Source: Leptospira montravelensis
Lineage (GTDB): Bacteria; Spirochaetota; Leptospiria; Leptospirales; Leptospiraceae
Length of the DNA: 64,000 nt
NCBI RefSeq assembly: GCF_004770045.1
Contig: NZ_RQFO01000009.1
Coordinates: forward strand, 62,001-126,000
Direction of reading: 5' to 3'
Shown: one piece after another, positions 28,005 to 37,248 of the stretch
How the letters are laid out: each line of letters opens with the position of its first letter
Position numbering within the stretch: position 1 is the first letter of the stretch
Notes under the pieces: generated by a model
Told to the model about the DNA's origin: nothing
Databases searched by the model: none
What the model saw: only the letters and a program-made list of their open reading frames with translations
Translations under genes and position numbers: made by a program

Positions 28005-29501
28005 ATGATCAAAATATCTGGTTTAAACAAACAATTCAATGGCAATGTTTTATTCGATGATTTACAGTTCAGCGTCAATCGTGGTGAACGTGTCGGCCTT
28101 GTGGGACGCAATGGACATGGTAAATCAACTCTTGTGCAAATCATATTAGGCAAAACAGAGCCTGATTCAGGGAATATAACCATCCCGAAAGGATACCGGA
28201 TTGGACATTTGGAACAACACTTGGTTTTTACAAAACCAACCGTATTAGAAGAGTGCGCACTCGGTTTACCGGAAGGGGATGAATACGAAACCTGGAAAGT
28301 GGAACGGATTTTATTTGGACTTGGGTTTTCTGAAAAAGACATGGAACGTAGTCCCGAAGAATTTTCAGGTGGATACCAAATCAGAATGAATTTGGCCAAA
28401 CTTCTTGTGTCAGCACCTGATATGCTCATCTTAGATGAACCAAACAACTATTTGGATATTGTCACCATACGTTGGTTAGAGGAATTTCTTCGTGAATGGG
28501 AAGGGGAAATCATTCTCATTACTCACGATAGAAGTTTTATGGATAGTGTTGTGACTCATACTGTGGCCATTCATAGAAGCAAAGCAATAAAGGTACAAGG
28601 TGATACAGAAAAGTTATACACACAAATCAACCAAGCAGAAGAAATTTATGAAAAAACTCGACTGAACGAAGCGAAAAAACGAAAACAAGAAGAAATCTTC
28701 ATCGCTAAGTTTAAAGCAAAAGCAAGTTTTGCGAGTCGTGCCCAATCCCGTGTCAAAAAATTAGAAAAACAGGGGGAAATGAAAGCACTTGATAATATTG
28801 AAGATATGGAACTTTACTTTAATAGTGCGCCGTTTTCCGCCAATCAAATGTTAAGTGTAGATGAAGTTTCTTTTTCATATAATGGAACTTCGCCTTTTTT
28901 GTTCGAAAATTTTTCGCTAAGTGTGGGACCAGAAGATCGTATATGTATTATCGGGAAAAACGGAAAAGGTAAATCCACATTACTAAAGTTAATTGCCGGG
29001 GAACTTAAAGCCGTTTCTGGCGAAGTCAAAAAACATCCTGTATTAAAAGAAGGATATTTTGGACAAACCAATAAACTGAACATGAACGAAAGTAATACGG
29101 TTGTACAAGAAATTATGAGTGCCGATCCGAATTGTTCAGAAGGAAAGGCTCGTAATATTGCAGGTGGACTTATGTTTTCGGAAGACCTTGCTCTAAAAAA
29201 AATCAAGGTTCTTTCTGGGGGAGAAAAAAGTCGGGTACTACTTGGAAAAATTTTAGTCACGCCTTGCCACCTTCTGTATTTGGATGAGCCAACAAACCAC
29301 TTGGATATGCAGTCTTGTGACTCCCTGATTGAAGCCATCGATAACTTTGACGGTTCGGTGATTATGGTCACACATAATGAAATGCACTTGCGTGCTGTAG
29401 CCACTAAACTAATTGTATTCGATGATGACCGAGTTTTTGTCTATGATGGGGGTTATGACGACTTCCTCTCAGACATTGGCTGGAAGGATGAAACTGTTTG
29501 A
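28005..29501 (+). CDS. ABC-F family ATPase
   Basis: A 498-residue protein from ATG 28005 with two ABC domains and no membrane segment. Domain 1 has Walker [10 protein letters not shown], signature FSGGYQ and Walker [12 protein letters not shown]; domain 2 has [17 protein letters not shown] and [11 protein letters not shown]. Between them is a charged helical linker ([20 protein letters not shown]) as in ribosome-binding ABC-F proteins. The family acts on stalled or antibiotic-bound ribosomes. An in-frame extension to 27873 is not ABC-like. It overlaps the next ABC gene by four bases (TTGA). Confidence 0.88.
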   Translation: MIKISGLNKQFNGNVLFDDLQFSVNRGERVGLVGRNGHGKSTLVQIILGKTEPDSGNITIPKGYRIGHLEQHLVFTKPTVLEECALGLPEGDEYETWKVERILFGLGFSEKDMERSPEEFSGGYQIRMNLAKLLVSAPDMLILDEPNNYLDIVTIRWLEEFLREWEGEIILITHDRSFMDSVVTHTVAIHRSKAIKVQGDTEKLYTQINQAEEIYEKTRLNEAKKRKQEEIFIAKFKAKASFASRAQSRVKKLEKQGEMKALDNIEDMELYFNSAPFSANQMLSVDEVSFSYNGTSPFLFENFSLSVGPEDRICIIGKNGKGKSTLLKLIAGELKAVSGEVKKHPVLKEGYFGQTNKLNMNESNTVVQEIMSADPNCSEGKARNIAGGLMFSEDLALKKIKVLSGGEKSRVLLGKILVTPCHLLYLDEPTNHLDMQSCDSLIEAIDNFDGSVIMVTHNEMHLRAVATKLIVFDDDRVFVYDGGYDDFLSDIGWKDETV

Positions 29502-30424
29502 AATCAATCCTCACACTAAAACAAGTTTCCAAGTCTTATGACAATGGATTCCAAGCACTGAAGAATGTTCACTGGGAAGTAAAAGAGGGCGAAATCCATG
29601 CGCTTCTTGGCCCCAATGGAGCAGGAAAAACTACGTTAATCAATTTGATCTGTGGCATTGTTTCGCCAAGTTCTGGTGAAGTGATTGTAGACGGTTTTAA
29701 TATCATAAGCGAGTTCAAAAAAACAAGATCTCTTATAGGCCTTGTGCCCCAAGAACTCAGCGTACATGCCTTTGAAACCGTTTGGGCCAGTGTCTCATTC
29801 ACCCGTGGATTGTATGGAAAACCAGCCAATCCCAAATACATCGAAGATGTTTTAAAATCGCTTTCTCTTTGGGACAAAAAAGACCAAAAAATTATGACTT
29901 TGTCTGGTGGAATGAAAAGAAGAGTTCTTATCGCCAAAGCATTGTCACACGAACCTAAAATACTTTTTTTGGACGAACCTAGCGCCGGAGTTGATGTCGA
30001 ACTTAGAAAAGATATGTGGAAGATTGTCGAATCACTAAGGAAAAATGGTGTAACTATTATCCTTACCACTCATTATATCGAAGAAGCAGAATCGATTGCT
30101 GACCGGATTTCTGTAATCAGAAAGGGAGAGATATTCCTCACAGAAGACAAAGACCGACTCATGAAACAACTCGGAACGAAACAACTTCGCATTGAGCTTA
30201 AAAAAAATCTAAAACAACTCCCAAAGACACTTTCCAAGTACGAATTAGAACTTGTAGATAACAATTCTGCACTTGTATTTACCTATGATCGTTCCGATGA
30301 CAGCAGTCTTATAACCAAACTTTTGGATGATTTGAAAAAACAAAAAATCCAATTCAGTGATTTGAGCACAAAACAAAGTTCATTAGAAGAAATCTTTGTT
30401 CAATTGTTACAGGAGGCTGTATGA
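29498..30424 (+). CDS. ABC transporter ATP-binding protein (ABC-2 type exporter)
   Basis: A 308-residue ATPase beginning at TTG 29498. It has Walker [11 protein letters not shown]-loop LVPQELS, signature LSGGMKRR, Walker [13 protein letters not shown] and the switch His in [10 protein letters not shown]. The C-terminal extension with [14 protein letters not shown] and [10 protein letters not shown] is typical of the DrrA/NodI/CcmA-like subgroup. It overlaps the permease gene by ATGA, so the two form one exporter; cargo unknown. Confidence 0.9.
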   Translation: MKSILTLKQVSKSYDNGFQALKNVHWEVKEGEIHALLGPNGAGKTTLINLICGIVSPSSGEVIVDGFNIISEFKKTRSLIGLVPQELSVHAFETVWASVSFTRGLYGKPANPKYIEDVLKSLSLWDKKDQKIMTLSGGMKRRVLIAKALSHEPKILFLDEPSAGVDVELRKDMWKIVESLRKNGVTIILTTHYIEEAESIADRISVIRKGEIFLTEDKDRLMKQLGTKQLRIELKKNLKQLPKTLSKYELELVDNNSALVFTYDRSDDSSLITKLLDDLKKQKIQFSDLSTKQSSLEEIFVQLLQEAV

Positions 30425-31182
30425 ACTTTTACGCAATTAGATCTATTTACAAATTTGAAATGGCAAGAACTTTTCGTACATTATTACAAAGTATAGCTTC
30501 GCCTGTTTTATCGACTTCCTTATACTTTATTGTATTTGGATCTGCCATTGGTTCGCGGATTCAAGAAATTGATGGAATTCATTACGGAAGTTTTATTGTT
30601 CCAGGACTTGTTATGTTGTCCCTGCTAACTGAGAGTATTTCTAATGCTTCTTTTGGCATTTATTTTCCAAAATTCAATGGAACTATTTATGAGATTCTTT
30701 CGGCACCAGTAACCATGTGGGAAGTAGTGATTGGATATGTTGGTGCCGCTGCCACAAAATCACTCATGCTTGGAGTGTTGATGCTGATTACCGCATCCTT
30801 TTTTGTTCCTATAAGGATAGATCATCCCATTTTGATGGTTTTTTTTCTAGTATTAACTTGTATTAGTTTTAGTTTGTTTGGTTTTGTGATTGGGATTTGG
30901 GCGGATAGTTTTGAAAAACTCCAAATGATCCCCATGCTTGTCATTACACCGCTTGTATTTCTAGGTGGAAGTTTTTATTCCATCCAGATGTTGCCACCAT
31001 TTTGGCAAAAACTAAGTATGTTTAATCCAGTTTTATATTTGGTAAGTGGGTTTCGTTATAGTTTTTTTGAGCGGGCAGATGTTGCACTTTCTGTGAGCAT
31101 TTCGATGATCCTTGTTTTTTTGACTTTATGTTTGACTGTGACTTGGGTTATCTTTCGCACAGGATATAAAATCAAAAATTAA
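30421..31182 (+). CDS. ABC-2 type transporter permease
   Basis: A 253-residue protein with six hydrophobic helices. The segments [20 protein letters not shown] and [20 protein letters not shown], and the [20 protein letters not shown] amphipathic helix near residue 190, are typical of DrrB/NodJ-type permeases. It completes the exporter with the ATPase upstream. By family, the pair may export a drug, lipid or polysaccharide. Confidence 0.9.
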   Translation: MNFYAIRSIYKFEMARTFRTLLQSIASPVLSTSLYFIVFGSAIGSRIQEIDGIHYGSFIVPGLVMLSLLTESISNASFGIYFPKFNGTIYEILSAPVTMWEVVIGYVGAAATKSLMLGVLMLITASFFVPIRIDHPILMVFFLVLTCISFSLFGFVIGIWADSFEKLQMIPMLVITPLVFLGGSFYSIQMLPPFWQKLSMFNPVLYLVSGFRYSFFERADVALSVSISMILVFLTLCLTVTWVIFRTGYKIKN

Positions 31183-31214
31183 GGATGGTTCGTTGTGGGT
31201 TTAAAACTTTGGAT

Positions 31215-31604
31215 CTAATAGATCTTTATTAGTTCTACTTCAAAGATGAGAGTGGAATCAGGAGGAATGTTTCCTACTTTTTTATTTCCATAACCCAACT
31301 CTGGTGGGATGATGAGTTTTCTTTTCCCACCGACACGCATCCCTTTGATGCCTTTGTCCCATCCTTTCACTACTTCCCCGGCTCCAAGATTAAATTCGAA
31401 TGGTCGGTTGCGATCACGAGAACTATCAAATTTAGTACCGTTGGTGAGTTTACCCACATAGTGAACCGTGACGTAGGAACCAGAAAAGGCTTCTTCCCCT
31501 TTTCCAACAACGAGATCGATGATTTGGAAGTCCTTTTCTGCGGATTGGACGGGGAATACCAAAATAAAAAGGGAGAATAAAACGATTCGAAAAATGATCT
31601 TCAT
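31215..31604 (-). CDS. Secreted FKBP-type peptidyl-prolyl isomerase
   Basis: A 129-residue protein with a signal peptide (IVLFSLFILVFPVQSAEK) and a single FKBP domain. Conserved elements include VTVHYVGKLTNGTKFDSSRD, PFEFNLGAGEVVKGWDKGIK and IPPELGYGNK, with the active-site Tyr, Phe and Trp in place. It would isomerise prolyl bonds during folding of envelope proteins. Convergent with the ABC permease gene; no partner gene adjacent on its strand. Confidence 0.92.
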   Translation of the reverse strand: MKIIFRIVLFSLFILVFPVQSAEKDFQIIDLVVGKGEEAFSGSYVTVHYVGKLTNGTKFDSSRDRNRPFEFNLGAGEVVKGWDKGIKGMRVGGKRKLIIPPELGYGNKKVGNIPPDSTLIFEVELIKIY

Positions 31605-31687
31605 ACTTAGTGGAAGCTTTCATCATTTGAATTTCTTTGCCAACGAAAAAAACTATTCCAATTCCAATCCAATTTTAGGATAACCAA

Positions 31688-32002
31688 ATGTTTTATGAGT
31701 TTATTTTCTATTGTCGGGAGCTTGAGTCCTTCCTCTTCAGAAACCAAATCCAAGAATTTAGAGAGGGCGATCACGATAGTTTTTTTGCTGAGGAAATGCT
31801 CCGTTACATCCAAACAGAGTCTTTAAAAATTCCAAGCTCTGAAAAACAAAAATACCCAAGTCTTCCCTGGGACAAAATTGATAGCCTTTGGGAAAAAGAC
31901 TTAGCGAGAGCTTACGATTACATCGATTTAAAAATGTTATACTATATTTGTGCTTATGAAATTCCAAAAATTACAAAAACAATCAAATTAGAAACCCGCT
32001 AA
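31688..32002 (+). CDS. Degenerate HepT-like (DUF86) protein
   Basis: A 104-residue helical protein with AGGA seven bases before ATG. Its C-terminal half, KYPSLPWDKIDSLWEKDLAR then AYDYIDLKMLYYICAYEIP, follows the layout of HepT/DUF86 toxins (PEIPW, then the R-x4-H-x-Y motif, then a Tyr/Val-Asp segment). However, the catalytic Arg and His align with Glu and Arg here, while the Tyr remains. No MNT nucleotidyltransferase antitoxin gene is adjacent. It is probably a non-toxic relative or a remnant. Assignment rests on pattern only. Confidence 0.55.
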   Translation: MFYEFIFYCRELESFLFRNQIQEFREGDHDSFFAEEMLRYIQTESLKIPSSEKQKYPSLPWDKIDSLWEKDLARAYDYIDLKMLYYICAYEIPKITKTIKLETR

Positions 32003-32005
32003 CAC

Positions 32006-33139
32006 TTAGGCAGCGGACTTCCCACTATTTTTGATAATTTCGATATTTTCTTCGAAACGCACTTTTTCTGCGTAAGTTCGTTTCCCAGAGAATTCCACTC
32101 CCACGAGTAAATCCCCAGATTCTTCTTTTTTGGCCCAAGCTATTTTACCGAAAAAACGGAAAGGGGTTTGCAGTTTAAAAACTAACTCTAATAAAATACC
32201 TTTTTGTTTCGGTAAGGTTTCCACCAAACTACTGTTCCCCACACGTAATTTTAATCCCGTAGCAGACAAATCTAAAACTGGAAACTTTTCCACAGTTGTC
32301 ATAAGATTTGCATCTTTAATTCTTTCGATCATTTCGGAAATTTGAGTTTGGTAGAATGATAAATCATCGTTGGTAATGAAGTTCTCTTTTGTTTGTAACC
32401 AGTAATATCCAATAGGGATGATTTCTTCTAATTCATTTTTATATAGGATTGGGAGAATGAGCTCTGATTTTATTTTTTTGTCACGAGCAGCCATCGCAAG
32501 TTTATCAACTTGTTCTTCAATTTCATCTTCATAATTGATAAATCCATCATCTGCAAAACGGTAACTTTCAGCATTCGTAGCATCTTTTATAAAGAGAATT
32601 TTTTGAGATGATTTTACAACGTCAAACTTTCGTTCCATTCCAGATTTAAAAATATCCATTGTGCCAGCTTCTCCTGACCTAATCATCATTCGTTTGCGGT
32701 AGTCTTCAAAGTTAACTCGTACTAGAGTAGGGATGTTAAACATATTGGCTTCGATAATAGTTTTCGAACTGACAATGTTTGTCACATTGACTAAACCCTC
32801 TTCGGTAATGGTAAACCGTGGATTTAATCTTTCTTTTTTAGCTATGAGAACTCTATCTACATGTAGTTGGATTTTCGTTGGAGAAAGCTGTTTTAAAAAA
32901 GTGCAATGGAGTTCTAAGTAACGCGCAAGTAATTTGGACAGGATAAACGACGAGCCAGGTCCAATGGGCCAAACTTCAGACCAATCTACTATAATCTCTT
33001 CACCACCAGGTAACTCCTGTGTGACGGTCATAGTTTGGATTTGTCCATTCCAGTTTGCCTTCATTTCTTGGTTCATTAAGTAGTGTAGTATCACATGGTG
33101 TTTTTGTTCTTTTCCAGTGATTTGATCCATTGGTCGCAT
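32006..33139 (-). CDS. PilZ domain protein with DUF1577-like N-terminus
   Basis: A 377-residue protein from ATG 33139 (an in-frame TTG start at 33226 would add 29 residues). The C-terminal part (about 265-360) is PilZ-like: FPVLDLSATGLKLRV matches the second PilZ motif, and KIAWAKKEESGDLLVGVEFS the final strands. The RxxxR c-di-GMP motif is not obvious, so ligand binding is uncertain. The N-terminal two thirds resembles the Leptospira DUF1577 family, sometimes found before PilZ. Probably cytoplasmic signalling. Gene follows the hypothetical gene at 33240 by about 100 bases on the same strand. Confidence 0.65.
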   Translation of the reverse strand: MRPMDQITGKEQKHHVILHYLMNQEMKANWNGQIQTMTVTQELPGGEEIIVDWSEVWPIGPGSSFILSKLLARYLELHCTFLKQLSPTKIQLHVDRVLIAKKERLNPRFTITEEGLVNVTNIVSSKTIIEANMFNIPTLVRVNFEDYRKRMMIRSGEAGTMDIFKSGMERKFDVVKSSQKILFIKDATNAESYRFADDGFINYEDEIEEQVDKLAMAARDKKIKSELILPILYKNELEEIIPIGYYWLQTKENFITNDDLSFYQTQISEMIERIKDANLMTTVEKFPVLDLSATGLKLRVGNSSLVETLPKQKGILLELVFKLQTPFRFFGKIAWAKKEESGDLLVGVEFSGKRTYAEKVRFEENIEIIKNSGKSAA

Positions 33140-33239
33140 AGCTAAATTCCGAGTTCTATATTTTGGTTGCGGAAATAAATTTCCGACCCTTATGGAAAGT
33201 AAAGTGTAAGTCCGAATCTTTGGCAAGAAAAAGGAAAAT

Positions 33240-33818
33240 TTAAAGTAAGAGTAGATGTTTTTTTTCAGTTAATTCATAACAAAATTGAATCCAAGAAAAA
33301 TGATTTTGAAGATGAGAATACTCGGGAAGGTACTTAGATAAAAACGCTTCGCAACGTTTCTCACGTTCGAAATATTTTTTTTCCATCATCGTCGTTAGAT
33401 CGTTTAAAGTTTTTTCGTATCTGTCTGCATCCATATAACCTTCATGTAAGGCATTTTTTAGAAACATACATTTTTCATTCCATTCATTTGGGGAAAGTAC
33501 TGAAATCGTTTCTATATCTAACCAAAACTCTTTTAATTCTTGTTCGAACTTAGGAATTTCCTTTTTGATACTTTCACATTTAAAGAAAAGAGTGCGAAGG
33601 TTACTTTTTGCATGAGAGTCTCTTTCGGATATTTGTTCCTTTCCAAGTGCAAAATAAATTTTAGGAAAGGTGAAGGTAAATATGGGACCTTTGTAGGGAC
33701 AAAGCAAATCCAATTGGTAAATTCCATTCACTTTCAACTGTAAGGAACCTTTGATGATAATTCCGTTCACCTCTGTTTGCAATGTTTTGATTCCGAGCAT
33801 ACTTATATTCAATTGCAA
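33240..33818 (-). CDS. Protein of unknown function
   Basis: A 192-residue protein. The first 60 residues look like a small beta domain (IIIKGSLQLKVNGIYQLDLL, FTFTFPKIYFALG); the rest is helical with many charged residues (YEKTLNDLTTMMEKKYFERE), and a W-rich segment near residue 170. The segment HEGYMDADRYEKTLNDLTTM could be a SHOCT-like oligomerisation helix. No signal peptide. Not recognised. Upstream 33819-33980 is a divergent spacer with no feature I can support. Confidence 0.5.
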   Translation of the reverse strand: MQLNISMLGIKTLQTEVNGIIIKGSLQLKVNGIYQLDLLCPYKGPIFTFTFPKIYFALGKEQISERDSHAKSNLRTLFFKCESIKKEIPKFEQELKEFWLDIETISVLSPNEWNEKCMFLKNALHEGYMDADRYEKTLNDLTTMMEKKYFEREKRCEAFLSKYLPEYSHLQNHFSWIQFCYELTEKKHLLLL

Positions 33819-33980
33819 ATGTAGTGAAATTTATTGTATGACCCTTAATTTTTTTTTCTGATTTCTTATGGTGACAGTTTGTCCATTATAGGTTTGGTGG
33901 TTCCCCTAAAGATAGAAATCCCTGGAATTCATTGAATTGTTTTTTGCAACCGAAAGTAGGGGGAAGACCCTGACATTATT

Positions 33981-34916
33981 GTGCAGTCTTCTATTATAAG
34001 TGAATCTCAGAAACAACCCAAACTCCCTAAGGCGAAAGGTACCAAAAGAGCGCTTCTTGTGGAGGGAGGGGGAATGAAGGGAGCTTTTTCCGGCGGTGTT
34101 TTATATGCTTGGAATCGGTTCTTAAGACCAAATTACTTCGATTTGGTGGTGGGTGTTTCATCGGGAGCCTGTGCCGCCGCCTATTATGTATCCATGCCAA
34201 AAGAGGAGCCTGTCAAAAGTGAAAAGGCACTAGCAGTTTGGTACAGGGATTTGTCAGGTAGCAAACTCATTTCTTTTTTTCATCCCTTCCAAGGAAAAAC
34301 TCTTTTAAATCAAGAATACTTAATCGATTTTATTTTTCGTAAAAAGGTCAGGTTAGAATCTGAAACTTTAGATAGGAAAAATGTTCCGCATTTTGCTATC
34401 GCAGTTAGTAATCTTCATACACACTCAATCGAGTACATCAAAGCTACATCCTCAAACATTTTTGATCTTTTAAAGGCTGCCACTTCTCTACCTATTGCAA
34501 CACGTGGCAAACATTGGTTAAACGGAAAGTTATATTCGGATGCGGCTATATTAAATCCACTCCCGATCCAAGATATTATTGAGGCCGGTTATAAAGAAAT
34601 TGTTGTGATTATGAATTCTCCAGTTCGTCACATATCTGGACCGTTGACAAGATTCACGAGTTTACTTGCTTTCCCGAAGCATAAAACCATTCGGAAGATG
34701 ATGCGTAAACTTCACCACTTCCACTTCAATGCAGCTAGAGAAATTGCCGTTAAACCGCCCAAGGGTGTTAAAATTATCACAGTGGCTCCAGATGGGCCAC
34801 TGCCAGTTAAACTTACCACAACGATACGAACTAAGTTATATAAAACCGCTCTTCTTGGAGTAAGAAAGGGAGAAGAAGCGATACAAAAAATTTTAAAGCG
34901 AAAGTTCAGAAAATAA
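33981..34916 (+). CDS. Patatin-like phospholipase
   Basis: A 311-residue protein starting at GTG. It has the patatin oxyanion hole VEGGGMKGAFSGG, the nucleophile elbow GVSSG (Ser60) and the catalytic Asp in LYSDAAILNPLP. The family hydrolyses acyl esters of glycerolipids. No signal peptide is visible, so it would be cytoplasmic, or exported by another route. It is convergent with the giant lipoprotein gene, whose end is four bases away. DxG is DAA here, a tolerated variant. Confidence 0.85.
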   Translation: MQSSIISESQKQPKLPKAKGTKRALLVEGGGMKGAFSGGVLYAWNRFLRPNYFDLVVGVSSGACAAAYYVSMPKEEPVKSEKALAVWYRDLSGSKLISFFHPFQGKTLLNQEYLIDFIFRKKVRLESETLDRKNVPHFAIAVSNLHTHSIEYIKATSSNIFDLLKAATSLPIATRGKHWLNGKLYSDAAILNPLPIQDIIEAGYKEIVVIMNSPVRHISGPLTRFTSLLAFPKHKTIRKMMRKLHHFHFNAAREIAVKPPKGVKIITVAPDGPLPVKLTTTIRTKLYKTALLGVRKGEEAIQKILKRKFRK

Positions 34917-34919
34917 ATT

Positions 34920-37208
34920 CTATTTTTTTTCGTTCAAATCGCTTATGAAAAATGCTCCGTATGGTTTATTGAATGCATTGATAAAATCACCGCCAATAAA
35001 CCATTTTCCATTTTTATAATAACTCACATTCCCTACATCACTAGGGTTCGGATTCCAGTCGAGAACCGTATTGGTTTTTGCATCAAAAGCCCCTATATAT
35101 TTACTTGTTGTCTTACCATTGATTCCATTAAAGGAGCCAGTAACGACTATCTTTCCTTCTTCTGATGCTGTTAAAGAAGAAACCATTGCATCCGCATAAA
35201 TATTATTTGGTGTAATGTAGCTTTGTGTTTGAGTGTCATAGACAGCAATGTGATCAAAGGTTCCGAAACTTCCAATCGAAGTAAAAATTCCTCCTAAATA
35301 AATTTTGCTATCGAAATAGGTCTGTCCATTGACTCCGTTACTTGGATAATTTGCACTAGATGGAATGGAACGCATAACGCCTGTATTTGCGTCTACGGCA
35401 CGGTAATTGGCAACTGTGTTGTCGCCATTAAGACTACTAAAAATCCCTCCAACAAAAACAAGATCCTTTAATACAAGTAATGTGCTAGCACTTCCGCCTA
35501 TACCTAAATTTGGATTCCATGAAGTGAGGCCAAAGGAATTTGAATCAATGGCGGCAAGTGCATTGCGAGTTTGGCCTCCTACAGTTGTCATACCATAGCC
35601 ACTAAAGAAAATTTGGTTTTCGTTACTTGTAATCGTTCTGATATCGGTCCCTGCTGGAGAAACACCAATGTTGGTTGAATTTAGTTGGTAAGAAGGCAAA
35701 TCTAAAATGGCAAATGCAATTCTTGAGATTCCGTTAATTTTCTCAAAAGAACCACCAACAAAAAGATGGTTATCTTTTATATGGAAAGCTTTGATCGAAT
35801 AATCAAAGTATGGTGTGTTTTCTGCTGGGTATCCTGTGGCTTCATCAAAAGCTGCGAAATTGTTACGTAGTTTTGTATTGATTGTGGGTCTCTCGCTGAC
35901 AACTAGTAGGTTTGTATTATCAGAGGCAATTTCCCCAATTGGGTAGGAAATGGGATTATCAAAACTGGGATTCCATTCATTTAAATTTTGGTCAGGTAAG
36001 TCATAACCGGCAGCATAATTTCTTGTTTGACCTTTGGCTCCTGTAAATTGCCCAAGGACGTATAATTTATTTTTAATGACTGTTAGTGAAGAGACATTGC
36101 TATTAATTTCAAAAGAATTTTGAATAACATTACCAGTGTTATTGTCAACGCCTACTAAATAATTAGCAGGTGTAATGGATTTGACAGTAGTAAATTCACC
36201 TCCTAAGTAGACTATATTTTCGTATTGGTAAACAGAAGTTACTGTCGAGTTAGGACTCGGTGCCCAAGAAGTTTCAACTCCATTTAAGTAAAAGGATTTA
36301 GCATTGGGTTTGACGCCAGAAAAAAAGCCTACTGCATACAATACTGGATTTCCCGATGCGTCAGTTCCCAAATGAAGATCGTTGACATTACCACCTGCCT
36401 GAACTTGTCCTATAAATCCAGTGTCCACAGCACCAGTGTTTGGCGATAATTTAGCCACTCCATTTCGAGTGCTCCCTGCAATGATTTGGAAATTTCCGCC
36501 TATGAATAAGGAAGAACCGTCTGTGACTATAGCTAAAACATCAGCGTCAAAAGTTCCGGCATTAAAATCTGAATTGAGTTGGCCTGTATCTCGTCTGAGA
36601 GAAACAATGTTGACCTGATTGTTTGAACCCCAACCTGTAAATTGCCCTCCAACATATAAATTGTTACCGAGAAGGGCAAGAGTTGTGACTACTCTTGCTG
36701 ATCCGGAATCCGGTATAAAGTTTTCGTCCAATTGGCAGCCAGACAAAATATGCGCAACTTGGTTTCTTGGAAGTCCTTGAACATGTGTAAACGAACCTCC
36801 TATATAAAAACCACCAGAACCATCCGAAATAACCGCATAACTGGCACCATTTACTTTTAGATAAGGACAAGATCGATGAGGAATGTTAGCACCTGTATCA
36901 GCGCTGACTATTGCAGCACTACCAGTGGCACGACCTACCATTGTAAAATTTCCACCTACAATGGTTTGTCCTTGAAAGCTTGTGATGGCATTGACCTTTG
37001 CGGATGTGCCGTAGACTCCCCATTCTTCGGAGAATGCAAAAGAAGGGAGACAAGAAGGGGAATGGTCACCTGTGACATATCGAATGATGGTTCCTAAAAG
37101 AAAGGCTTTGGACTTCACATCACAGGCATTATCTAGGTCTGCTGGTTTGCATTGAAATAAATTGATAAAAGTGAGAATGCTAATGAATAGAAAAAAGAAT
37201 CGGCCCAT
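34920..37208 (-). CDS. Giant beta-propeller lipoprotein, tandem copy 1
   Basis: A 762-residue lipoprotein (lipobox INLFQC, Cys20) with linker KPADLDNACDVKSKAFLLGT. The body is built of repeats of about 45-60 residues with a core like NNLYVGGQFTG or LFVGGSFEKINGISR followed by WNP (for example SWNPNLG, DWNPNPS), a pattern of Kelch/Rax2-like or delta-60-like propellers. It closely resembles the next gene, 41 bases upstream, which has the same length and order of segments. Surface exposure is possible but not shown. Little charge and high Asn/Gly/Ser content. Confidence 0.75.
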   Translation of the reverse strand: MGRFFFLFISILTFINLFQCKPADLDNACDVKSKAFLLGTIIRYVTGDHSPSCLPSFAFSEEWGVYGTSAKVNAITSFQGQTIVGGNFTMVGRATGSAAIVSADTGANIPHRSCPYLKVNGASYAVISDGSGGFYIGGSFTHVQGLPRNQVAHILSGCQLDENFIPDSGSARVVTTLALLGNNLYVGGQFTGWGSNNQVNIVSLRRDTGQLNSDFNAGTFDADVLAIVTDGSSLFIGGNFQIIAGSTRNGVAKLSPNTGAVDTGFIGQVQAGGNVNDLHLGTDASGNPVLYAVGFFSGVKPNAKSFYLNGVETSWAPSPNSTVTSVYQYENIVYLGGEFTTVKSITPANYLVGVDNNTGNVIQNSFEINSNVSSLTVIKNKLYVLGQFTGAKGQTRNYAAGYDLPDQNLNEWNPSFDNPISYPIGEIASDNTNLLVVSERPTINTKLRNNFAAFDEATGYPAENTPYFDYSIKAFHIKDNHLFVGGSFEKINGISRIAFAILDLPSYQLNSTNIGVSPAGTDIRTITSNENQIFFSGYGMTTVGGQTRNALAAIDSNSFGLTSWNPNLGIGGSASTLLVLKDLVFVGGIFSSLNGDNTVANYRAVDANTGVMRSIPSSANYPSNGVNGQTYFDSKIYLGGIFTSIGSFGTFDHIAVYDTQTQSYITPNNIYADAMVSSLTASEEGKIVVTGSFNGINGKTTSKYIGAFDAKTNTVLDWNPNPSDVGNVSYYKNGKWFIGGDFINAFNKPYGAFFISDLNEKK

Positions 37209-37248
37209 AAGGCCATTCTTAGAATCTAAATCATATGTCTAGTGTTTG

